DNA of 64,000 nt. Source: a bacterium (GTDB taxonomy: Bacteria > Hydrothermota > UBA3073 > JACQXS01 > JAQTXJ01). The stretch is taken from contig JAQUPX010000004.1 of NCBI GenBank assembly GCA_028716385.1, positions 275,165-339,164 of the forward strand. Direction: 5' to 3'. The position numbers and the translations under genes are program-made. The notes beneath the pieces are model-generated. The model searched no databases. It saw only the letters and a list, made by a program, of their open reading frames with translations, and was not told the origin of the DNA. Within the stretch, counting starts at the first letter, position 1, and the number at the start of each line of letters is the position of its first letter. Positions 26,995 to 36,578 of the stretch are shown in pieces.

Positions 26995-28347
26995 TTAATG
27001 TTCACTTACTCCGGTAAAGTTCCAGTCTTTAATTTTGAGTGCCGGGACGACGCTACCGTTTAAGTATGGGACACCATAATTCATAGAACCCGGGATAGGA
27101 AGAGCTTTTGACAATTCTGTCACCTGAGATAACGCTTCTATTACGGATTGAGTGAACCTCAAATTTTTCAATGGTTTTGTAACTTTTCCGTTTTCTACAA
27201 GATAAGTTCCGTCTCTTGTCATACCTGTTAATGCGATCGTCATCGGGTCTATAATATTTGTATACCAGAATCTTGTAACCAAAATTGCTTTAGAAGATTT
27301 TGAAATCATTGATTCCAGAGTATTATTATCGCCTTTCATAAACAAATTAGAAGCCGCAGCGCCATAAGCACTGCTGCCGGTTGCGTGTCCTGTGGAAGTT
27401 TTTCCTTCTTTTTTAGCCGTTCTCAGGTCATATACCATATTTTTTACTACACCATTTTCAACCAGCATAACTTTTTGCACCGGTGTTCCTTCGCCGTCAA
27501 AGGGGAACGGGAAACCTTTTGTATCCAATCCATCGTCCCATATAGTTATGTTATCTCCCATCAATTTCTGTCCTAATTTACCGGAGAACGGGCTTCTGCC
27601 TTCCTGATAACTCAACGCATTAAACCCGAGCCAGGAAAGGAATTCAAGGATTTCCACTACTGCCAGAGGTTCAAGAATTACTTCATATTTACCGGGTTCG
27701 ATTTTAACGGGATTTTGTGATAATACTGCTTTATTTACTGCGATTTCTGCTACATCTTTATAATTTATTTGTCTTACGTCTCTGCTACCTGCGGCGGCGT
27801 AGCCTGTTCCGGATTTCCCTATAATTGTCGTGGATAGGGTTGCGGAAGTTGCTTTATTGTAGACGAACAAGCCATTAGAGTTTGCTTTACAACCTTCCAT
27901 TGTGCCGCTAACGAAACTGCCGTACGCCTGAAAATCTTTTCCTTCTGCGGTTGCTCTATCAATAATAGTTTTGCATCCTTTAGCTCTTTCTTCGGGAGTA
28001 AATTTTTGTGTTTCGGGGATAAAAGTGTTTACTTCTGCTATAGGTGATTGATTGGCAAAACCGGGCCATTCGGGGTTTGGAGGACAGAGTTTGGATATTT
28101 CATTAGCTTTGTCTATTGTTTCGTTAATTTTATCCAGAGAGTTAGTATTTGTTTTTCCAATTTTCTTATTATTTACGCATTGTACGCTTATGCTTATATT
28201 TTCTTCACTTACATTCTGATGAATATAGGATGTAGCGAATCTTGTCAAGCCCGAATCCCATGCCCATATATCAATCTGGGTAGCTTCTGCAGGTGAGTGT
28301 TCCAATGCTTTTTTTGCAAATTCTTTTAATTTGTTTTCTCCTAACAT
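26995..28347 (-). CDS. TldE/PmbA-family protein (cytosolic)
   Basis: 450 residues, the usual PmbA/TldE length, with no signal peptide. N-terminal: WAWDSGLTRFATSYIHQN. C-terminal half: KYEVILEPLAVVEILEFL, then GTPVQKVMLVENGVVKNMVYDLRTAK and VENGKVTKPLKNLRFTQSV. As in other TldE proteins the HEXXXH zinc motif is absent. TldE partners a TldD to degrade or process peptides. The only intact TldD visible is the secreted one at 19215-20927, so its cytosolic partner is probably elsewhere. SD GGGGG is 8 nt upstream. Confidence 0.85.
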   Translation of the reverse strand: MLGENKLKEFAKKALEHSPAEATQIDIWAWDSGLTRFATSYIHQNVSEENISISVQCVNNKKIGKTNTNSLDKINETIDKANEISKLCPPNPEWPGFANQSPIAEVNTFIPETQKFTPEERAKGCKTIIDRATAEGKDFQAYGSFVSGTMEGCKANSNGLFVYNKATSATLSTTIIGKSGTGYAAAGSRDVRQINYKDVAEIAVNKAVLSQNPVKIEPGKYEVILEPLAVVEILEFLSWLGFNALSYQEGRSPFSGKLGQKLMGDNITIWDDGLDTKGFPFPFDGEGTPVQKVMLVENGVVKNMVYDLRTAKKEGKTSTGHATGSSAYGAAASNLFMKGDNNTLESMISKSSKAILVTRFWYTNIIDPMTIALTGMTRDGTYLVENGKVTKPLKNLRFTQSVIEALSQVTELSKALPIPGSMNYGVPYLNGSVVPALKIKDWNFTGVSEH

Positions 28348-28370
28348 ATAACCCCCTTTATCACCACCGC

Positions 28371-28395
28371 CAAGGCGGGGTGTCGCTGACGCGCC
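28371..28395. repeat. family A element (intergenic)
   Basis: CACCGCCAAGGCGGGGTGTCGC between the PmbA gene and the subtilase stop. The tail matches the GTCGC variant seen at 2154 and 59457. Confidence 0.65.
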
Positions 28396-28406
28396 AAATC
28401 CAAAAA

Positions 28407-31400
28407 TTATTTCATTAAAACTAACTTCTTCGTTTCTTTATAACTGCCAGCTGCGAATTTGGCAAAGTATATACCGGCAGGATAGTCTTTTGATTTCAAG
28501 TCTACTTTATAATAACCCGGCACTTTTTCTCCATCTACTAATGCCTTTACGCATCTACCTGTTAAGTCATAAAGTCTCAAAGACACTTTACTTGTTGCAG
28601 GTATCTGATACATAAGAGTTGTATGATTTGTGAATGGATTTGGATTAGGGCTTGAGAGAGCAAAAACTTTAGGAATAGAATTTTCTTCTACTCCCACAAA
28701 ACAAGAAGCTTCGGAAGAATAGCTACTTTCATTAAAGTTATTGTCCAAAATTGTATAAACATAATAAGAAATTTTACCGAGAGGCATAGTCGTGTCATTA
28801 TATGCTGTGTCAGTAATTACCGTTGAGTTTATAAGTTCGTAATTGCCGCCCGATAACGTATCCCTGTAAATATTATAACCAAGTAAATTTGCGATAGATG
28901 AATGATGCCAGGAGAGTTTCACACCGCTAACTATATTTCCGGCAATAAGCTCTCTTGATGCGCTTCCTGCGGTATAAACCCTGAAAGTATGACGGGTATC
29001 AATAGGAATTACAAAGGCGCTATCGCAAGCTCCGGCAACTTGTATTCTATAAGTAGAATCTACCACCATTTCATTGATAGAATAATTACCGTTCCAGTGC
29101 ATTAAATCAGCCCATTTCCCGCTAACTTCGTATTGAGTTAAGTTTGTATCTATACCAAAAGTGACTACCGGGGCAACAGTCGTATCCATTGGTTTACTGA
29201 AAGTGAGGTGGGTATATAAAGTTTCTATGCCTGCCGGCTCAGGATAGATTTGTACGCTGTCAAGATATGGCGGCGCGGCTCTATCCGGGGATGTCAACAG
29301 AGTGGTATAAGTTACAAGCCCGATGTTCATTGGGTCATCATTCATATCCCAGATATGTTCGTCAATGGTGTCGGTATTTGTCGTTCCCCACCAGTTACTG
29401 TCGGCAACCATAGAAACAGAAGACGTATTTTTGAAATCATAACCGGTATTCCAGAGTATATTGTTGTGATGTACTTCATTTATTTTTTCTCCTTTAATCC
29501 CTGGTCCCGAATTATTTATAATCGTATTGTATTTTATCTCTTTAGTCTCCCTGTAACCGGTCGAGGTTGTTACTTTTATCCCGCCGGAATCATTGCCTGC
29601 TATTACGTTTGAATCTACACAAATTATACTATTGTTGATGCTCCCTATGTTACATACGCCATAACTTTTATTATTTATTATTCTGCAGTTAGATATTATT
29701 CCACTTGCGCCGTTTATAAAGACAATACCGTTGCCAAGATTATTCTCTACCAGATTGTTACTTACTTTTGACAAAGAATCAAAACCACCCCATACCATAA
29801 TGGCGCCACCGTCTACACTTCCTATATTATTGCCTATATAGTTATTACTGATATTATAAAATGTAAACTCGGGACCTCCGTTTCCGTTGCATTGCTCCTC
29901 GCTGCCGCTTTGATTACTCCCCCCGGAATTATTAATAATAGTATTTCCTGTTAGTTTAAGAGTATTTCCTGCCGTCATCCGCATACTTAGGTATATTCCG
30001 CCTCCTGATCCCGAAGATAGCCAGTCTCCTTCTGCCTTATTACTGTCTATGATATTTCCGGAAATAGTCAGCGTTAGAACATCTTGTCCCCCGATTCCAC
30101 CGCCGTAAGCTTCCTGCGCTCCACCGATATGTTTTACTTTATTATTTATTATGGAATTATCCTTGATTACGCCTCCCGAATAAGACAGGGCAATTCCTCC
30201 GCCATAACTCGAAGATGAAATGGCGCTGTCTCTACGAAAATTATTCGCTATCAAACATTTATGAATAAACAGTGATGTTGAGTCGTAGTTTATTGCCGGT
30301 CCCGCATATTGTATGGAACAGTACTCCAGTATGCTTCCCGACAAATAATTTCCGGAACTATCATACAAAGCATCCGTCGCCGAATTGGTAAAACGAATCC
30401 CGTACCAGCTCCCCGGTTTCGGTATCGTATCGTTGGAGGTGAATTTAATTGTATCTGCAGAATCACCTTTTGCAATAAGTTCTCCGTCTATTCTTATCAT
30501 TTTGCCCGACTTAACTCTTATTTCCGTTCCCGGTTCTATCGTGAGAGTAACTCCCGACTGTACTATTACGGGATTGGTAACTATATAAAGTTTATCTTTT
30601 GTCCATAACGTATTCGTGGTTATCATCCCGCTTACATTAAAAGTATTTTGAGTTCCTATGGAAAATTCTATCGTGTCCCGGTAAGCGCCGCTATTTGAAG
30701 TTATCTCTAACCTGAATAAAGCATTATGTTGAGGGCATCCGCCTGAAAGAGAAAATGTAAACACGTCTCCGGAATTTGCTTTTTTTTCACGAGCAAGTAT
30801 GGTACCAAAACCGGCAGTAGAATCCGTAACTGTAATATCCGCATCATCCGTATGTAATATTGCTGATACGCTGGTTGCATCCATTCCATTATCTTGAAGC
30901 GTAATTACCAAATTCACTGTTTCGCCTGCATCCGGGACACCGTCATTATCCCCGGCCGGGTCTTTTATGGTATCTCCAAACATTGCAAGTATGGGTAATA
31001 AATTTCCGGTAAGTGCGAGGCGCGCATTAAGTCTACCGTTTCCTATTTTTCCTGCATAAGTTGGATTTAAGGTGTCTATAGATTCGGTATTGTTTACAAT
31101 CATATTCATTATTGCACCCGTAGAAAATCCCGGTTTATGAGCTGCAATTAATGCTGCAACTCCGGATACAAACGGAGCCGCCTGTGAAGTTCCGGTAAAT
31201 CTTGCATAATCATTCAATCTTGTATTGTATATTCCAACTCCGGGTGCCGACAAATCAACCCAGGAGCCGTAATTTGAGCCATCCCATTTTATGTCTAAAG
31301 AATCCGTTGCTGCGACTGCAATAACTGTTGATAAACAAGCAGGATAAAATAATTGTTCTTTATTATCGTTCCCGGCAGCTGCCACAGGGACTGATGTGGC

Positions 31401-32318
31401 ATAAGCATTTATGAGCGCATTTTCCAAAAGGACGGAAGAAGCATATCCGCCCAGACTCATATTTATTACTTTTGCATTATTGGCAGCCGCGTATACTATA
31501 CCCAGTGCAATATTTGAGTAAAGTCCGGTACCATTATTGTTAAGCACTTTAACAGCCATAACTTTTGATTTCCAGCTAACACCGGCAACTCCGGCACTAT
31601 TGTTTGTTACTGCGCCTGCAATACCTGCACAATGAGTTCCGTGGCCTGCATCATCATTCGGGTTATTATTATTGCTTACAAAATTCCAGCCATACACATC
31701 ATCAATAAAACTATTGCCATCGTCATCTATACTATTATTGGGTATTTCATCTTTATTTACCCATAAATTATTTACAATGTCGGGATGAGCGGTATCAATT
31801 CCCGTATCAAGTATTCCGATAACAACTGAAGAGTCGCCGGTGGTCGTATCCCATGCGGCTTCTGCCTGAATTTTCGTTAAACCCCATTGTTCACCAAAAT
31901 ATGTGTCGTTTGGAGTTGCGCAGCTATGGGCAATATAATCAGGTTCGGCGTATACAACGCCGGGCATATTGGAATAATCTTTAACAGCTTTAAGAACATC
32001 CGCATTTTCATCAAGAGTTAACTTATAAATATTTGCAAGGCTTGGAACTTTTACGGTTTTTCCTTGTATGATAACTTCCCGGATAGATTTAACGGGTTTA
32101 TAGTTTTTGAAAAGTTCATTTGCTTCCTTAATACCATATTTAGAAGCTAACTTGTCTATTGATTCAATTCCTGTTGTAAAGGAACCTTTTTCGGCGAAGG
32201 GTTTAACTTCGGGAGCGAATTTAACAATTAAAGTTCCTTTTGCGAAGTCCTGTGCGTTTAGGATAAAGCTACTTGCAAGCAAGATGCTTGCAGATACCAA
32301 CTTGAAAAATTTTTTCAT
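28407..32318 (-). CDS. secreted subtilase with beta-helix and T9SS sorting domain
   Basis: 1303 residues. Signal peptide to ~22 (LASSFILNAQ), inhibitor-like propeptide ~25-130, then an S8 domain with Asp171 (GILDTGID), His226 (GHGTHCAG), oxyanion Asn317 (AAGNDN) and Ser378 (GTSQAAPF). About 430-560 is an Ig-like/CARDB-type region. About 570-960 is a right-handed parallel beta-helix with short NNxI/ISGN coils. Later fibronectin-like domains (LSWHHSSIANLLGYNIYRD) lead to the sorting domain (NPNPF, LRLYDLTGRCVKAL, AGIYFAKFAAG). It is a cell-surface or secreted protease. SD GGGAGAAA is present. A paralog lies 37 nt upstream with nearly identical prodomain and tail. Confidence 0.92.
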   Translation of the reverse strand: MKKFFKLVSASILLASSFILNAQDFAKGTLIVKFAPEVKPFAEKGSFTTGIESIDKLASKYGIKEANELFKNYKPVKSIREVIIQGKTVKVPSLANIYKLTLDENADVLKAVKDYSNMPGVVYAEPDYIAHSCATPNDTYFGEQWGLTKIQAEAAWDTTTGDSSVVIGILDTGIDTAHPDIVNNLWVNKDEIPNNSIDDDGNSFIDDVYGWNFVSNNNNPNDDAGHGTHCAGIAGAVTNNSAGVAGVSWKSKVMAVKVLNNNGTGLYSNIALGIVYAAANNAKVINMSLGGYASSVLLENALINAYATSVPVAAAGNDNKEQLFYPACLSTVIAVAATDSLDIKWDGSNYGSWVDLSAPGVGIYNTRLNDYARFTGTSQAAPFVSGVAALIAAHKPGFSTGAIMNMIVNNTESIDTLNPTYAGKIGNGRLNARLALTGNLLPILAMFGDTIKDPAGDNDGVPDAGETVNLVITLQDNGMDATSVSAILHTDDADITVTDSTAGFGTILAREKKANSGDVFTFSLSGGCPQHNALFRLEITSNSGAYRDTIEFSIGTQNTFNVSGMITTNTLWTKDKLYIVTNPVIVQSGVTLTIEPGTEIRVKSGKMIRIDGELIAKGDSADTIKFTSNDTIPKPGSWYGIRFTNSATDALYDSSGNYLSGSILEYCSIQYAGPAINYDSTSLFIHKCLIANNFRRDSAISSSSYGGGIALSYSGGVIKDNSIINNKVKHIGGAQEAYGGGIGGQDVLTLTISGNIIDSNKAEGDWLSSGSGGGIYLSMRMTAGNTLKLTGNTIINNSGGSNQSGSEEQCNGNGGPEFTFYNISNNYIGNNIGSVDGGAIMVWGGFDSLSKVSNNLVENNLGNGIVFINGASGIISNCRIINNKSYGVCNIGSINNSIICVDSNVIAGNDSGGIKVTTSTGYRETKEIKYNTIINNSGPGIKGEKINEVHHNNILWNTGYDFKNTSSVSMVADSNWWGTTNTDTIDEHIWDMNDDPMNIGLVTYTTLLTSPDRAAPPYLDSVQIYPEPAGIETLYTHLTFSKPMDTTVAPVVTFGIDTNLTQYEVSGKWADLMHWNGNYSINEMVVDSTYRIQVAGACDSAFVIPIDTRHTFRVYTAGSASRELIAGNIVSGVKLSWHHSSIANLLGYNIYRDTLSGGNYELINSTVITDTAYNDTTMPLGKISYYVYTILDNNFNESSYSSEASCFVGVEENSIPKVFALSSPNPNPFTNHTTLMYQIPATSKVSLRLYDLTGRCVKALVDGEKVPGYYKVDLKSKDYPAGIYFAKFAAGSYKETKKLVLMK

Positions 32319-32354
32319 TGTGTTTCTCCCTGTAGGGGTATTCCCTACAACAAT

Positions 32355-35300
32355 CTACTTCATTAAAACTAATTTCTTTGTTTTGTTATACCCACCCGCC
32401 TTGAATTTTGCAAAGTAAATTCCGGCAGGATAATCTTTTGATTTTAAGTCTATTTTGTAATAACCCGGTATTTTTGTTTCGTCAACTAATGTTTTTATAC
32501 ATCTACCGGTTAAGTCAAAAAGCCGTAAAGATACGTTACTTTTCACCGGGAGTTGGTACATAAGAGTGGAGTGATTAGTAAACGGGTTTGGATTGGGGTT
32601 TGAGAGCGCAAAGACTTTAGGAACAGAATTTTCTTCTACTCCAACAAAGCAAGAAGCCTCTGATGAATAGCTACTTTCCTTGAAATTATTATCAAGGATA
32701 GTATAAACATAATAGGAAGTTTTGCCGAGAGGCATAGTTGTATCTACGTAATTTGTATCTGTAATTACTTTTGAGTTTACAAGTAGATATTGCCCGCCTG
32801 AGACTGTATCCCTGTAAACATTATATCCAAGCAAATTTGTAATAGATGGATGATGCCAGGAAAGTTTTACGCCGGCAGCTACATTGTCGGCAACAAGTGC
32901 TTTTGAAACACTACCTGCCGTATAGACTCTAAAGGTTCTGCGATTATCAACAGGAATGGGGAATAGGAATGAATCATCATAGGCATCGCTTACTCGTATT
33001 TTATAAATACTATCGGGCACCATTTCATTTATAAAATAATAGCCATTCCAGTGCATTGAATCTGCCCATATTCCGGCAAACGTATACCGGGTTAAATTAG
33101 TGTCAATACTAAAAGAAACTGCCGGAGCAATAGACGTATTCATCGGCTTGCTAAAAGTAAGATATACTTTCAGTGTTTCCACGCTCACAACGTCAAAATT
33201 AACTCGTACGCTATCCAGATATGGCGGTGCAGAACGAGATGGATGGGTAAAATAAGGGGTATAATTTACCATTCCATAACTCTCATCATCAAGGCTGTCG
33301 TATATCAAACTGTCAATTTTTAATGTATTCGTCGTTCCCCACCAGTTGGAATCCGCCGGGATACTATTCGTACCATTGTTATACATTGCATAACCGGTAG
33401 TAAGAATATTATTATTATGAATACTTCCGCCGCAGGAGCCGGAAGCATATATTGTGGAATGAGTAGTATCAATTATGGTGTTGTAACTTATTGTGGGCGA
33501 AGCTCCATAATTCCAGATAGTTCCGCCATTTCCGGTAAAATTATAGGCAAAGATATTGTGGCTTATTATTGGTGTCCCTTGAACAGCAATACCGCCGCAA
33601 TTATTGGAGATTGTATTGTAAGTTATTATGGCTGAACCCATAGTCGAGACGGCACCGGCATTGTAGGATATCTTGTTGTAACTTATCACAGCCGAACCCC
33701 CGCCAAATAAAGCGGAACCGGAATTATGGGAAACCGTATTGTAAATTATTACGGGTGAATTACCGGCAGTGATACCCCCGCCATGGGTATAAGAGACCGT
33801 GTTGTAACTTATCAAAGCCGGACCACTAATGGCTAAACCAGTCATTTCATTATGGGTAATCATATTATGGGTTATTATGGCGTCACAAGTATCTACAGTA
33901 TTAATTCCCGGGCCTGCATTATATGATATCGTGCTATATCCTACATAAAGAGAATCGCCTTCGCAGCTTATTGCCGATGTCTGTCCCGAGTACTCAATCC
34001 TGCAATATTTGAAATTTCCTTTTGACAGAGGTTTGAGCCATAAATAGCCCCACCTCTTAGTAGTATCGGGGCTGTTTCTTGTAAATATAATTGAATCCGT
34101 TGAAGTGCCGACGGCATTCAGAATTCCTTGTATTACTATTGTTTTAGCCGAATCGAGTCTAACTTCTGTACCGGGTTCTATGGTTAGCGTTATTCCGGAA
34201 TTGACTGTAATTTTGCCTGTAACTACATAAGTTCCTCGTTTCCATATTGTATTTATTGATATTGCTCCGGTTACATTTTTTGTGTTGGAAGTTCCAAGAG
34301 AGAGCTCAACAGTATCCTGATAAGCGCTATCATTTGCAGTTAAATATAACTTAAATAAAACATTATGCTGGGGACAGGTATCAGAGACTGAAAATTTGAA
34401 CATCTGTACGGAGTTTGAAACTTTTTCCCGTGCAAGTGCATTACCGAAATCGGCAGTAGAATCAAGGACAGTGATATCAATATCATCAGTATGTAAGGTT
34501 GCGGATACTCCATTTGCATCCATACCATTGTTCAGGAGCGTAACCACTAAATTCACTGTATCTCCGACAGATGGCACTATATTAGTACCCAGTAAATTTT
34601 TTGTGGTATCAGCTATAACTGCCAAATGGACTTTTAAATCTCCTGTAATCGCAAGGTATGCGTTCAGTCTGCCGCTTCCTAATTTACCCGTATAAGCCGG
34701 ATTTAAGCTGTCTATTGATTCGGTATTACCTGTGAGCATATTCATAATTGCGCCGGGAGAGAATGTAGGGTTATGGCTTGCAACAAGTGCGGCAACGCCT
34801 GATACGAATGGTGCAGCACAGGAAGTCCCGGCAAGTCTCTTATAGTTACTATCCAATACGGTATTATAAATTGCAACACCGGGTGCCGATATGTCAACCC
34901 AGGAGCCGTAATTTGAGCCATCCCATTTTTTGTCATTGCTATCAGTAGCGGAAACTGCAAGCACCATCGGAAAACAAGCAGGATAAAAAGAATCGGATTT
35001 CGCATCATTTCCGGCAGCTGCTACCAGCACTGCTCCTTTTGCATAAGCATTTGTAAGAGCATCTTGCCATAAACTTGAAAAAGCATATCCGCCAAGACTC
35101 ATATTTATAACTTTTGCGCCACTATCCGCAGCATAAGTGATACCTTGCGCAATCTTATCGTAAGAGCCACTACCATTATTATCCAATACTTTTACAGGCA
35201 AAAGCTTACATTTCCAGCATACCCCTGCCACTCCGATAGTATTGTTTGCAATTGCTCCAATTGTGCCTGCACAGTGAGTTCCGTGCCCGGCGGCATCATC

Positions 35301-36017
35301 GTAAATGTTGTTATTATTACCAATAAAATTCCAGCCGTGTTGCGCCCAGACGTTCCCTATAAGGTCGGGATGGAGGGTATCAATTCCCGTATCAAGTATT
35401 CCGATAATAACGGAGGAATCACCCGTAGTCGTGTCCCATGCGGCAGATGCATGAATTTTTGTTAACCCCCATTGTTCACCAAAATATGTGTCGTTTGGAG
35501 TGCTTTTGTGGAGTTTACGCAGGCTAAAGCCTGCGGCTACCGTCTTTCCTACTTGTTCACCAAAATATATGTCGTTTGGTGTAGCACAAGCGTGGGCAAT
35601 ATAATTAGGCTCGGCATATACAACACCGGGCATATTTCTGTAATCTTTAACTGCTTTTAGAACATCCGCATTTTCATCAAGAGTTAATTTATAAATATTT
35701 GCAAGGCTTGGAACTTTTACGGTTTTGCCTTGTATGATAACTTCCCGGATAGATTTAACGGGTTTATAGTTTTTGAAAAGTTCATTTGCTTCCCTAATAC
35801 CATATTTAGAAGCTAATTTGTCTATTGATTCAATTCCTGTTGTAAAGGAACCTTTTTCGGCGAAGAGTTTAACTTCGGGAGCGAACTTAACAATTAAAGT
35901 TCCTTTTGCGAAGTCCTGGGCGTTTAGGATAAAGCTACTTGCAAGCAAGATGCCTGCAAATACATTTTTACTTACAAGCAAGATGCTTGCAGATACTTTA
36001 TAAAATTTTTTTCCCAT
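32355..36017 (-). CDS. secreted subtilase paralog with in-frame insertions
   Basis: 1220 residues with the same domain order as the downstream paralog: signal peptide, propeptide, S8 domain (GILDTGIDTLHPD; GHGTHCAGT; GTSCAAPFVSG), CARDB-like region, beta-helix of short SYNT/ITYNT coils, fibronectin-like domain and sorting domain. The triad is intact. The signal peptide contains a 33-nt tandem duplication (35937-36000). After the propeptide an 81-nt in-frame insert (35472-35582) duplicates TPNDxYFGEQ around a palindrome. Both are absent from the paralog. Propeptide DNA is nearly identical between the two genes, while the beta-helix parts differ, suggesting recent duplication or conversion of the ends. 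Confidence 0.92.
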   Translation of the reverse strand: MGKKFYKVSASILLVSKNVFAGILLASSFILNAQDFAKGTLIVKFAPEVKLFAEKGSFTTGIESIDKLASKYGIREANELFKNYKPVKSIREVIIQGKTVKVPSLANIYKLTLDENADVLKAVKDYRNMPGVVYAEPNYIAHACATPNDIYFGEQVGKTVAAGFSLRKLHKSTPNDTYFGEQWGLTKIHASAAWDTTTGDSSVIIGILDTGIDTLHPDLIGNVWAQHGWNFIGNNNNIYDDAAGHGTHCAGTIGAIANNTIGVAGVCWKCKLLPVKVLDNNGSGSYDKIAQGITYAADSGAKVINMSLGGYAFSSLWQDALTNAYAKGAVLVAAAGNDAKSDSFYPACFPMVLAVSATDSNDKKWDGSNYGSWVDISAPGVAIYNTVLDSNYKRLAGTSCAAPFVSGVAALVASHNPTFSPGAIMNMLTGNTESIDSLNPAYTGKLGSGRLNAYLAITGDLKVHLAVIADTTKNLLGTNIVPSVGDTVNLVVTLLNNGMDANGVSATLHTDDIDITVLDSTADFGNALAREKVSNSVQMFKFSVSDTCPQHNVLFKLYLTANDSAYQDTVELSLGTSNTKNVTGAISINTIWKRGTYVVTGKITVNSGITLTIEPGTEVRLDSAKTIVIQGILNAVGTSTDSIIFTRNSPDTTKRWGYLWLKPLSKGNFKYCRIEYSGQTSAISCEGDSLYVGYSTISYNAGPGINTVDTCDAIITHNMITHNEMTGLAISGPALISYNTVSYTHGGGITAGNSPVIIYNTVSHNSGSALFGGGSAVISYNKISYNAGAVSTMGSAIITYNTISNNCGGIAVQGTPIISHNIFAYNFTGNGGTIWNYGASPTISYNTIIDTTHSTIYASGSCGGSIHNNNILTTGYAMYNNGTNSIPADSNWWGTTNTLKIDSLIYDSLDDESYGMVNYTPYFTHPSRSAPPYLDSVRVNFDVVSVETLKVYLTFSKPMNTSIAPAVSFSIDTNLTRYTFAGIWADSMHWNGYYFINEMVPDSIYKIRVSDAYDDSFLFPIPVDNRRTFRVYTAGSVSKALVADNVAAGVKLSWHHPSITNLLGYNVYRDTVSGGQYLLVNSKVITDTNYVDTTMPLGKTSYYVYTILDNNFKESSYSSEASCFVGVEENSVPKVFALSNPNPNPFTNHSTLMYQLPVKSNVSLRLFDLTGRCIKTLVDETKIPGYYKIDLKSKDYPAGIYFAKFKAGGYNKTKKLVLMK
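35472..35582 (-). repeat. palindromic insert flanked by 30-nt direct repeats inside a subtilase
   Basis: Direct repeats 35472-35501 and 35553-35582 (27 of 30 bases alike) flank 51 nt that contain CGCAGGCTAAAGCCTGCG (35518-35535). The total addition is 81 nt (27 codons). The paralogous gene has one copy of the repeat and no insert. Confidence 0.85.
35937..36000 (-). repeat. 33-nt tandem duplication in the signal peptide
   Basis: Two units carrying GCAAGAT-GC-TGCA (35937-35969, 35970-36000), which encode LLVSKN...-type duplicated signal-peptide residues. The paralog has a single unit. Confidence 0.75.
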
Positions 36018-36035
36018 AATTTCTCCTGACTTAAG

Positions 36036-36578
36036 TTATTTTTCTAATAAAAATTCTTTAATATCGGTATAAATGGGTTTTTCACGGGTAAGTTCACTTT
36101 TTATAAGATATACGTTGTTTATTTCAAAAGAATCTGAAGTAAACGGGGGAAAATGGAGATTTGAGACAGGGGCTTTTACCCTGCCGATGGTTAGATGCGG
36201 GGATAAATCGCGAGTTTCAAATTCAAATCCGATATCAGCGAGTTGTTCATTAAGGGATATCATTAGTTTTATAATTTTTTCTCTGCCTTCTTTTAAGTCT
36301 ATCCATAGGATTTTAGGGTATTGCAGGTTTGGAAAAGCGCCTGCACCTGCGAGTAAGATTTGAAAAGGTTTTGTATTATTAATGCAGGATTGGATAACAG
36401 TATTTATGGATTCTATTTGTTCTTGTTTAATTTCGCCGATAAATTTCAGTGTTAAGTGAATGTTTTCGGGTTCAACCCATTTAATTTCTTTTGTGAATTG
36501 AGATTTTAATTTGTTTTGGAAACAGAAGATATCTTTTTTAACGGGTTCGGGTATTTTTACGGCTATAAATGTGCGCAT
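36036..36578 (-). CDS. thpR: RNA 2',3'-cyclic phosphodiesterase (LigT/ThpR)
   Basis: 180 residues of the 2H phosphoesterase superfamily. Both HxTx motifs are intact: H41-L-T43 in HLTLKFIGE and H128-L-T in [10 protein letters not shown]. The N terminus [10 protein letters not shown] is the usual start. The enzyme opens 2',3'-cyclic phosphates or ligates tRNA halves in vitro. The first codons overlap the end of the upstream M24 peptidase gene by 16 nt, so the two are co-expressed. Confidence 0.92.
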   Translation of the reverse strand: MRTFIAVKIPEPVKKDIFCFQNKLKSQFTKEIKWVEPENIHLTLKFIGEIKQEQIESINTVIQSCINNTKPFQILLAGAGAFPNLQYPKILWIDLKEGREKIIKLMISLNEQLADIGFEFETRDLSPHLTIGRVKAPVSNLHFPPFTSDSFEINNVYLIKSELTREKPIYTDIKEFLLEK

